Assembly: GCA_037444725.1 (NCBI GenBank)
Contig: JBBILW010000019.1
Location: forward strand, 1-14,620
Origin: CAIKKG01 sp037444725
Lineage (GTDB): Bacteria; Patescibacteriota; Minisyncoccia; UBA6257; GWB1-50-10
Reading direction: 5' to 3'
DNA: 14,620 bases
In this document: positions 1-6,600 of the stretch, one piece after another
Layout of the letters: each line of letters begins with the position of its first letter
Position numbering within the stretch: position 1 is the first letter of the stretch
Program-made: the position numbers and the translations under genes
The notes under the pieces: generated by a model
Database searches by the model: none
The model's input: the letters and a program-made list of their open reading frames with translations, nothing else
What the model was told of the DNA's origin: nothing

Positions 1-225
1 CTTCGTCGTCTCCTTCAATACTGCGGACATTTCTTTCGTACGAATAAGGTCCGAGGAAAAAATGAGATCTATTTTTGATTTCGCTAATTTTTTTGCGAGC
101 TTTTCCGCCGCTACGCGCCCCTTAAGCGTAAGGTGCGAGGGCGTCTTCTCGGGCCAGCAGCTCAATACGTTTTTCGCGTTGCTCTCCGCCTCGCCGTGGC
201 GCACCAATATGTACCGGTTGCCGCG
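1..225 (-). other. Histidine-phosphatase (phosphoglycerate-mutase-like) domain inserted in IleRS, partial
   Basis: Residues about 508-582 of the IleRS frame read as the start of a histidine-phosphatase superfamily domain: a beta strand followed by the phosphohistidine motif LVRHGEAESN (RHGE at 516-519, H517 the expected nucleophile), an LTLKGR segment with a helix (AAEKLAKKLAK), and FSSDLIRT (563-570), the usual site of the second phosphate-binding arginine (R569). The order and spacing fit the family. The acidic residue and second catalytic histidine would lie beyond the window edge, so activity cannot be judged fully. The insertion falls just after the first half (CxxC, 486-489) of a zinc site that, as I recall for Thermus-type IleRS, is completed by cysteines some 40 residues later, so the domain appears to sit in a surface loop between the two halves. 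Substrate unknown. Confidence 0.88.
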
Positions 226-1746
226 CGCTGTCTGCGTTTTTTCAAGCGCCTCAACGCTTCCCACTACCGCGCGCGTCTTGCACGCATCGCATTCCCAGAT
301 AGGGAGAGGCGTACCCCAATATCGCTCGCGCGAAATCGCCCAGTCCTTCACCTCTTTAATCCATTCGCCGAAACGCCCCTCGCGCAAATGTTCGGGTACC
401 CAGTTGATTCCCTCATTCTCCTGCCTCAATTCCTTCCGGAGCTTGCTCATTTCGATAAACCAGGAACTCCTTCCGTAATAAAGGAGCGGCGTGCTGCAGC
501 GCCAGCAGTGCGGATATTCGTGCGTGTACGGCAATGTTTTCAAAAGATTATTGTTCGCCGTAAGCGCATTGATAATCATCTCCTCCGTCTGTTTTGCCTT
601 CACGTACATTCCTGCGAACTCAGGCACGCCCTCAACAAACTTGCCCTGCTCGTTTACGGTGTGCACCTCGGGCAGGCCGAGCTTCTTGCCAAGCTTGTAG
701 TCGTCTTCTCCGTACATGACCGCCGTGTGCACGACGCCCGTTCCATCAGCGGTAGTAACGAAATCAGCCGGATAAACTCTGTAGGAAACGTTCTTCGCGG
801 TGCCATGCTGGAACGCAGGGATTGCAAACAACGGCTCGTAGCGCGCATTCACAAAAGCACCTCCCTTCATCTTTCCCGTAATTGTGTGGGGCATATCAAG
901 AACGGAGAGCCGCGCCTCCGCAAGGATGTATGTTTCCTTCTTCTTCCCTTCCGCAACAGAGACGAACACGTAATCGATGTCCTCGCCAACCGCGAGCGCC
1001 ACATTGCCGGGCAGCGTCCACGGCGTCGTCGTCCATGACAATATGTAGGTGTGATCGTCCGCAATCGTTCCACCAATCTTCTCCCCCTTCTTTACTTTGA
1101 ATTTTACGAATACCGAAGTGTCCTCAACTTCCTTATAGCCGAGCGCCAACTCGTGCGAGGAGAGCGCGGTGCCACAGCGCGTGCACCACGGCACTATTTT
1201 TTGTCCTTTATAAAGCAAACCGCGTTTCTCGACCTGCGAGAAGAGCCACCAATTCGATTCGATGTAATCGTTTTCGTACGTAATATAGGGATGCTTCAAG
1301 TCGAGCCAGAAGCCGATGCGCTTCGTGAACTTCTCCCACTCGTCCTTATATTTCCACACCGACTCCCTGCACTTCTTGTTGAACGCGGCGATGCCGTACT
1401 GCTCGATTTCTTTTTTCGATTTGATTCCCAGCGCTTTTTCAACCTCGAGCTCCACGGGAAGTCCGTGCGTATCCCAGCCGCCTTTGCGCGGCACGTAATA
1501 TCCCTGCATCGTTTTATAGCGGGGAATGATGTCTTTGAATGAACGCGCGAGCACGTGGTGGATGCCAGGGCGCCCATTTGCGGTTGGCGGCCCCTCATAG
1601 AACACGAACTTCTTGCCCTTTCCCTTAGCACCCGCTTTGGGCTTGTTCTTCAATAATGATTTCTCGAAAATCTTCTGCTCGTTCCAAAAGGAGAAAACCT
1701 TCTCCTCAACCTCGGGTAATGAGAACTTTTCTGTGTTCTTGAACAT
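1..1746 (-). CDS. ileS: Isoleucyl-tRNA synthetase with inserted histidine-phosphatase domain (N-terminal 582 codons, cut by window edge)
   Basis: Charges tRNA-Ile with isoleucine in the cytoplasm. Reading the minus strand from the ATG at 1746 gives an open frame to base 1. Visible landmarks: the class I ATP-binding signature PPTANGRPGIHH (residues 53-64), GWDTHGLPVE (90-99), a first zinc knuckle CTRCG (188-192), the editing (CP1) domain with WTTTPWTLPGN (238-248) and GTGVVHTAVMYGEDD (335-349), HCWRC (413-417), and SRERYWGTPLP (472-482). The 'PGIHH' form and these motifs match the IleS2/eukaryote-like IleRS class. After CDAC (486-489) and GSVEALE the frame enters a histidine-phosphatase-like sequence (about residue 508 onward) instead of continuing the synthetase. 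KMSKS and the anticodon-binding part lie outside the window. No frameshift or stop was found across the junction. The start is supported by the adjacent promoter; there is no Shine-Dalgarno sequence. Confidence 0.96.
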   Translation of the reverse strand, partial: MFKNTEKFSLPEVEEKVFSFWNEQKIFEKSLLKNKPKAGAKGKGKKFVFYEGPPTANGRPGIHHVLARSFKDIIPRYKTMQGYYVPRKGGWDTHGLPVELEVEKALGIKSKKEIEQYGIAAFNKKCRESVWKYKDEWEKFTKRIGFWLDLKHPYITYENDYIESNWWLFSQVEKRGLLYKGQKIVPWCTRCGTALSSHELALGYKEVEDTSVFVKFKVKKGEKIGGTIADDHTYILSWTTTPWTLPGNVALAVGEDIDYVFVSVAEGKKKETYILAEARLSVLDMPHTITGKMKGGAFVNARYEPLFAIPAFQHGTAKNVSYRVYPADFVTTADGTGVVHTAVMYGEDDYKLGKKLGLPEVHTVNEQGKFVEGVPEFAGMYVKAKQTEEMIINALTANNNLLKTLPYTHEYPHCWRCSTPLLYYGRSSWFIEMSKLRKELRQENEGINWVPEHLREGRFGEWIKEVKDWAISRERYWGTPLPIWECDACKTRAVVGSVEALEKTQTARGNRYILVRHGEAESNAKNVLSCWPEKTPSHLTLKGRVAAEKLAKKLAKSKIDLIFSSDLIRTKEMSAVLKETTK

Positions 1747-1752
1747 AGGATT

Positions 1753-1781
1753 ATTGTAATAAATATCAGGGTTTTTATCAA
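1753..1781 (-). promoter_or_regulatory. ileS promoter (TTGATA - 17 bp - TACAAT), leaderless arrangement
   Basis: On the minus strand, TTGATA (1781-1776) is followed by a 17-base spacer and TACAAT (1758-1753). Both are close to sigma-70 consensus at ideal spacing. The -10 box ends only 6 bases before the ileS ATG (1746), so transcription would start at or within a base or two of the A of the ATG, leaving no room for a ribosome-binding site. Confidence 0.65.
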
Positions 1782-1794
1782 AATAGGGGCATTT

Positions 1795-1822
1795 TTGAAG
1801 CACTCGATTTTTGAAATAAACT
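1795..1822 (+). promoter_or_regulatory. Possible promoter for the sigma-factor operon
   Basis: TTGAAG (1795-1800) and TAAACT (1817-1822) with a 16-base spacer would place a transcript start near 1829, giving a leader of about 30 bases with a ribosome-binding site. The -10 match is only moderate. A second TTGAAA at 1811-1816 lacks a good -10 partner. This is the only stretch between the divergent genes, so a promoter must be here or overlap ileS. Confidence 0.3.
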
Positions 1823-1849
1823 GGGGTAGGCTTGAGTATTAGCTTAAAT

Positions 1850-1854
1850 GGAGG
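1850..1854 (+). promoter_or_regulatory. Ribosome-binding site GGAGG for the sigma-factor gene
   Basis: GGAGG lies 4 bases before the ATG at 1859. It decides the start: the upstream in-frame TTG at 1832 would put this Shine-Dalgarno sequence inside the gene. It is the only strong Shine-Dalgarno sequence seen in the window. Confidence 0.6.
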
Positions 1855-1858
1855 CGGC

Positions 1859-2431
1859 ATGCATAACGAACACGCATTCGGTGATACAACTGACGAGGAG
1901 CTTATCTCCCGTACCCTCGAAAACCCCGAGGCATACGAGCACATTATGGCGCGCTATGAGCCCAAACTCATGCGCTACGTGCTCCGCCTTGCCGCCTTTT
2001 CAAAAGAGGAGGCAGATGACGTACTCCAAGAAACCTTCATTAAAACGTACCAAAACCTCAATGAATATGACCGATCCTTCAAATTCTCATCGTGGATTTA
2101 TCGCATCGCCCATAACGAAGCGGTAAACGCCCTGCGCAAAATGAACCGTTCGCCGCGCACGGTGGAATCGGAGGAACAGGAGCGCATTATGGAGCGCCTC
2201 ACCGATTCCCTGGACCTCGAACACGAACTCGATAACAAGCTGCACCGTGAAATGCTGCTTGCCGCCCTCGAAAAACTCGATCGGAAATATCGCGACGTGC
2301 TGATTCTCAAATTTCTGGAAGAAAAGAGCTACGAAGAAATATCGGACATTCTGCAGAAGCCGGTCGGCACCGTAGGGACTCTCATCAATCGCGCGCGCAA
2401 ACAACTTCAGCAAAAAATACGCCATGCATAA
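1859..2431 (+). CDS. RNA polymerase sigma-70 family factor, ECF (RpoE-like) type
   Basis: A 190-residue sigma factor with only regions 2 and 4, the size and layout of extracytoplasmic-function (ECF) sigma factors, which direct RNA polymerase to stress or envelope regulons. Region 2 spans about residues 24-92, with the core-binding/-10 segment DDVLQETFIKTYQNL (53-67) and FSSWIYRIAHNEAVNALRK (76-94). An acidic linker (103-125) precedes region 4 (about 132-186), with a helix-turn-helix around KSYEEISDILQKPVGTVGTL. It is the first gene of an operon and its last 8 bases overlap the start of the next gene, a membrane protein, which is the usual arrangement of an ECF sigma factor with a membrane-bound anti-sigma. 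Which promoters it uses cannot be told from this window. A longer start at TTG 1832 is possible but less likely. Confidence 0.93.
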   Translation: MHNEHAFGDTTDEELISRTLENPEAYEHIMARYEPKLMRYVLRLAAFSKEEADDVLQETFIKTYQNLNEYDRSFKFSSWIYRIAHNEAVNALRKMNRSPRTVESEEQERIMERLTDSLDLEHELDNKLHREMLLAALEKLDRKYRDVLILKFLEEKSYEEISDILQKPVGTVGTLINRARKQLQQKIRHA

Positions 2432-3143
2432 CTCATCAATCCGCAACAATGTATTGAAACAAATCCGCGAGCGCGGCATTGAGCCGACCGCGCGCTGGAA
2501 ATTTGTATTAAAAAATATTGTTCTTTGGATAATTGTGCTCGTATCATTCATCGCGGGCATGCTTGCGGTCTCAACGCTCATACATACGACCAAGACCATA
2601 GACTGGGATGTGTATCGGTACCTCGGAAGAAGTTTTGCGGGACACGCAGCTATCGTCTTTCCATACTTCTGGTTTGCCATCATCGCGCTTTTTGCGACGC
2701 TCGCCTATGCGGTCATACGCGTCACGAAAAAAGGCTATCGCCATACGAAGCTCGCACTCGTCGCCGCTGGAATCTTCGCACTCGTAATTGCGGGCAGCGG
2801 ACTCTACGCGCTCGGCATGGGCGAGTATATCGACGAAACACTTTCCTCGTACTCGAATCTCTACACGCAGCTCCCCAATCACAAGATAAATATCTGGAGC
2901 CGTCCTGAAGAAGGGCTTCTCTCCGGCACCATCACGCGCATCGTGAGCAACAACAAATTCACGCTGAAAGATTTTTCGGGACATGCGTGGACCATTGAGG
3001 AAGGTGATGTGCGCTGGAGACGCGGCAGCTCAAGAAGGGTTGGGACGAAAGTGAAACTCATCGGGTTGCAGCTCGATGAAAACGTGTTCGTGGTAAATGA
3101 GGTTCGCCCATGGACTGCTCCGCCACTGCCGAAAGTGAAATAA
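2424..3143 (+). CDS. Three-helix membrane protein, candidate anti-sigma factor with extracytoplasmic beta domain
   Basis: A 239-residue protein whose ATG overlaps the sigma-factor stop by 8 bases (ATGCATAA), implying translational coupling. A short cytoplasmic N-terminus (about 1-29, with NNVLKQIRERGIEPTARWK) is followed by transmembrane helices at about 30-53, 74-99 and 109-131. The positively charged segments (around ARWK and RVTKKGYRHTK) put the N-terminus inside and the C-terminal domain outside. Residues about 165-228 (LLSGTITRIVSNNKFTLKDF, then VGTKVKLIGLQ and VFVVNEVRPW) look like a small OB-like beta barrel. No classical zinc anti-sigma (HxxxCxxC) or RskA motif is present, so the anti-sigma role rests on context. 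I have a weak impression that similar proteins follow sigma factors in other Parcubacteria. Alternatively it may be an unrelated membrane sensor of the sigma operon. Confidence 0.8.
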   Translation: MHNSSIRNNVLKQIRERGIEPTARWKFVLKNIVLWIIVLVSFIAGMLAVSTLIHTTKTIDWDVYRYLGRSFAGHAAIVFPYFWFAIIALFATLAYAVIRVTKKGYRHTKLALVAAGIFALVIAGSGLYALGMGEYIDETLSSYSNLYTQLPNHKINIWSRPEEGLLSGTITRIVSNNKFTLKDFSGHAWTIEEGDVRWRRGSSRRVGTKVKLIGLQLDENVFVVNEVRPWTAPPLPKVK

Positions 3144-3160
3144 ATATTTTTTGAGCGCGT

Positions 3161-3200
3161 AGTACCTTATGAAAGGTCGCAAAAGACTAATCAAGGTATT
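3161..3200 (+). promoter_or_regulatory. Possible structure masking the ribosome-binding site of the small basic protein gene
   Basis: TACCTT (3163-3168) can pair either with AAGGT (ACCTT with 3173-3177, 4-base loop) or with AAGGTA (3193-3198), which contains the AAGG ribosome-binding site of the gene at 3205. Extension through a G-U pair gives up to 8 pairs. The two pairings exclude each other, which could modulate translation, but short A/T-rich pairings like this also arise by chance. Confidence 0.2.
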
Positions 3201-3204
3201 ACAC

Positions 3205-3432
3205 ATGAAAAAGATATTTTTGAACGCGGCAGCACTCGCGGCGATAGCAGGAATGCTTGGCGGCGCATCGGCATTCGCGGCAACCACCTCCTCTACGAAC
3301 GTTTTGCCCCGTCCTACGGAGCGAACAACGCGCCCCGTCGTAAGAACGCGCGTAAGGCGCACGGTAACGAGCACCATCATTAAAAAGACGCGCACGATTG
3401 CTCCGAAAGTGTTTAAAGCAAAGAGAAAATAG
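3205..3432 (+). CDS. Small secreted, highly basic protein of unknown function
   Basis: A 75-residue protein starting at MKKIFLNAAALAAIAG. Residues 1-25 form a clean Sec signal peptide (basic start, alanine-rich core, ASAFA cleavage site). The mature part, about 50 residues, is rich in Thr, Arg, Lys and Val (RTRVRRTVTSTIIKK, ending KVFKAKRK) and has almost no acidic residues. The start at 3205 is chosen over the in-frame ATG at 3169 because AAGG lies 8 bases upstream and the signal peptide begins there. It follows the membrane protein by 61 bases and precedes the terminator, so it probably belongs to the sigma-factor operon and may be an envelope or polyanion-binding product of it. No family recognised. 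Confidence 0.7.
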   Translation: MKKIFLNAAALAAIAGMLGGASAFAATTSSTNVLPRPTERTTRPVVRTRVRRTVTSTIIKKTRTIAPKVFKAKRK

Positions 3433-3448
3433 TGTAACGCGGTGTAAC
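3432..3448. repeat. Direct repeat GTGTAAC with 10-base period
   Basis: GTGTAAC occurs at 3432-3438 and again at 3442-3448, one helical turn apart, starting at the last base of the stop codon of the small-protein gene. It could be a protein-binding site but the position just before a terminator makes chance likely. Confidence 0.3.
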
Positions 3449-3466
3449 AGCGCGCATCACACTTAC

Positions 3467-3491
3467 AAAAAACGGCATTATGCCGTTTTTT
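3467..3491 (+). terminator. Bidirectional intrinsic terminator ending the sigma-factor operon
   Basis: A perfect inverted repeat: A6-CGGCA (3467-3477), a 3-base TTA loop, and TGCCG-T6 (3481-3491). The G/C part of the stem is only 5 bp but it is followed by six T on either strand. It lies 34 bases after the stop of the small basic protein gene and no minus-strand gene converges on it, so it most likely serves the upstream operon. Confidence 0.85.
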
Positions 3492-3539
3492 GCGCATCAA
3501 GAAATTCGATTGGCAACGAACGCAATTCTCCCCTCCGCA

Positions 3540-3593
3540 CTCAAAAAGAATGGATCCCCGCCCATCCTCATGAGATGGCGCTCAAAAGAATGG
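3540..3593. repeat. Dyad flanked by direct repeats in the dockerin-gene upstream region
   Basis: CTCAAAAAGAATGG (3540-3553) and CTCAAAAGAATGG (3581-3593) are near-identical direct repeats. Between them is an imperfect palindrome: CCAT-C-CTCA (3562-3570) opposite TGAG-ATGG (3571-3578), extendable by CG/CG with a further bulged C. It sits 80-130 bases upstream of the dockerin-gene start, between the terminator and the -10 box, where an operator could be. The rest of 3492-3659 shows nothing recognisable and no credible gene. Confidence 0.4.
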
Positions 3594-3659
3594 TATTTAT
3601 TCGTATGTGAATCACAGAACGTGAGAAAATATCAACATATTTCGAATGTTCCTATTTAG

Positions 3660-3665
3660 TACAAT
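3660..3665 (+). promoter_or_regulatory. -10 box TACAAT of the dockerin-protein gene, leaderless arrangement
   Basis: TACAAT followed by AAAAGTA (7 bases) and then ATG at 3673. The expected transcript start coincides with the start codon. The cohesin gene start has nearly the same string. No convincing -35 box is visible at 16-18 bases upstream. Confidence 0.5.
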
Positions 3666-3672
3666 AAAAGTA

Positions 3673-6600
3673 ATGAAACACTCTCCAATAATGTCGGGGA
3701 AATACATCCTGGGTCTTCTCATTGCGCTTCCTTTAATGGCGATACTCCCCTCCACGGCGGCCGCGGTTACCTGTACCGCAGCAAATGGAAATTGGAGCGC
3801 AGTCGGGACATGGTCCTGCGGCCACGTACCACTCGCATCTGACGATGTCGTTATTCCAAATACAAACGGCGTAAACGTAACCGTGGATACAGCTGCGGTC
3901 GCCCTCTCCACCACATTTACCGCGGGAAACAGGGCAAATCTTATTACGATCAGCGGTTCAAATTCATTGACCATTACCAATGCGATTACTATTGGCGCAC
4001 CCTCAGGTGCAGTCACAAAAGGAATCAGTGTCGGCGCGGGAACGCTGACCGCCGGAAGTATGGCTATCAATGGCGGAACCGCATCGAATAGAATCGCAAG
4101 TGTGACCGCCACAACAGGCATTATTAATGTCAGCGGTAATATTACTTTTTCAGGAACCGCGTCAGCAGCGCGCTTGGCATTTAGCGGCGCGGGCACATTA
4201 AATATCGGCGGCGCAAACAGTTTGGGAACTGGAGGAACGTTCACGGCATCTACGGGAACAGTCAATTTCAATGGAAACGGAAATCAGATAATCGGCCCGT
4301 ATGCGTACAGCGACCTCACGACATCAGGAAGCGGTACAAAAACAACAAGTGCGGCAACCACCATTAGCGATGTGCTTACCGTGAACGCAGGAACGGAATT
4401 TGCGACTGGCATTACGAATACGTGGACGCTTACGGTAAGCAGCTCAACGAATGTATCAGGAACACTCACGCTTGCAAACACCGGCAACAAAACATTTACT
4501 GGAAATGTTACCTTGAACGCGGGAAGCGTGTGGAATGAAACCGGTACGGGGGCGGTAACTTTTAATGCCGACCTTGTAAATAATGCCACGACATTTACTG
4601 CGAACACCGGAACACATACTTTTGGTGGTGTCGGACATAGTATAAGCGGCGGAACTTCCACAGCAATTCCGGGGACCGCAGCGTTTACTGGAACATATAC
4701 CAATAGTGGAACATTTTCCACGGCGACACTGTCCGCGTTGGCAGGCGCATCGCTTACCAACAACGGCACCGTGACCGTTTCAACCGCACTCTCGGGCACG
4801 GGAAGTTTTGTGCAAGGCGCGGCGGGAACATTAAATTTCAGCGGTTCAACTGTTGCTATTACCACGTTTTCGGCCAATACCGCAGGCAACACCGTGAATT
4901 ATGCGGGCGCAACACAAACAGTAAGAGCGGTGGCATACAGCAATCTTGTACTTTCCGGTTCAAACGCAAAGTCTATGGGCGCGGGCACCTCAGTCGCGGG
5001 TAATTTGAGCATTGCCCCCACGGGAACCGCACAGGCAAGCATTGCGGCGGGACAAAATCTTAGCGTAAACACACTCACACTCGGTGGCGTTGGCGTCGCA
5101 AGCGGAACCTGGGGCTCTACCGCCTCCGCGGCAACCAATACGAACAACACGTATTTCGCCGCAACAACAGGCATTCTCACTGTTACCAATGACGGAAGAC
5201 TGCCCCAAGCAACATTAGTCGCAAATGCAAATCCTTCGACGGTCGCAGTCGGTTCTACATCAACTCTTTCCACGACCGGCGGCAGCGGCACAGGCGCAGT
5301 GACTTTTTCAGTGGGTGCATCAACTGGTTGTACCGTCCTTGGTACCACGCTCACCGCAACCGATTCGGCAGGAACTTGTAGCGTGACCGCAACGAAAGCC
5401 GGCGACACTACCTATCAGCCGGCGACATCTGCACCGCTCGCGATAACAATCATCGCAACTCCGACACATCAATTATTCTTGACAGCTCCCGGCACCATGA
5501 CCGCGGGCACGCGCCTCAGCTTCACCGTGACGCGCAAAGATCAGTATGGAAATCTAAAAACCTCGGGAAACGAAATATATTATCCGTACACATATTCAAC
5601 GGGCACCGCAGCACGCTTTTACGATGCGGCTGTCGCGGGCAACATTATTACCACAGTCACAATCGCGAACGGAACTTCGAGCGCGCAATTCTGGTACTAC
5701 GATGAGCTCGCGGGTACGCATAACATCGCGGTATCCGATGCGACTCCCCCGGATGGCGCAACGGGAATAATTGACGCGACAAGTACCGCGACTGTAACCG
5801 CTGCCGCGGCGACGCAATTCAACATTACGCAGAACACCACGATGACCGCGGGCACGCGCCTTGCATATACCGTGACAAGACAAGACCAGTTCGGCAATCT
5901 CTCCTCCTCGGGAAGTAACACCGTTTATCTGACGAGCAATTCCGCAGGAGCGGCAAAAAAGTTTTATGACGCAGCATCGGGCGGCAATATTATCACATCG
6001 GTTACACTGGGAAGCGGAACGACCTCTGGAAATTTCTGGTACTACGATGAACTCGCAACGAATGCAACCGTGTACGCGTCCGACAATCCTGCAGGTCCCG
6101 ACGGCAACGCGGGCATCATTGACGGCACGAATGCGATTACCATTCTCCCCGCTTCGACGCGCACCTTCCTCCTCGACAATGCAACGGGAACCATGCAGGT
6201 CGGCACGCGCTTCCAGTATGTCGTCTCCCGCTTCGACAGCTTCGGCAACACAGTGACTGCGGGAAGCAACACGGTCTATCTCCAATCAAATTCCACGGGA
6301 GCAAAAGCATTTTATAACGCGGCATCGGGGGGTTCGGTCATCACCTCGGTTGCGATTGGCGCAGGATCTCCGAATGCTACATTCTGGTATTACGACGATG
6401 CTGCAGGCACGTGGACCGTTACTGGGTATGACAATATTGCGGGACCCGACGGTGCAACAGGCATCGTTGATGCAACAAGTTCGATAACCGTGAGCCCCGC
6501 GCCGATTGTCGCGACGCGCTTCACGATAGTGAAACCCGCCGACAACGTAGTCGGAGCAACGGTTCCCGTCACGATTCGCGCGGAGAACAATGCGGGCAAT

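Noticed and set aside
62..1542. Plus-strand open frames of up to 301 codons across the ileS region
   Set aside because: The minus strand here encodes motif-rich IleRS without interruption. The plus-strand frames are Arg/Ser-rich shadows with no domain.
1832..1858. Upstream TTG start for the sigma factor
   Set aside because: It would place the GGAGG ribosome-binding site inside the coding region and adds 9 residues not typical of the family; ATG 1859 has the proper spacing.
3169..3204. Upstream ATG for the small basic protein
   Set aside because: No ribosome-binding site before 3169, and the 12 extra basic residues would precede a complete signal peptide that starts at 3205.
3646..3672. Upstream ATG for the dockerin protein
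   Set aside because: No ribosome-binding site; it would put the TACAAT -10 box within the gene and add residues before an already complete signal peptide. It cannot be fully excluded.
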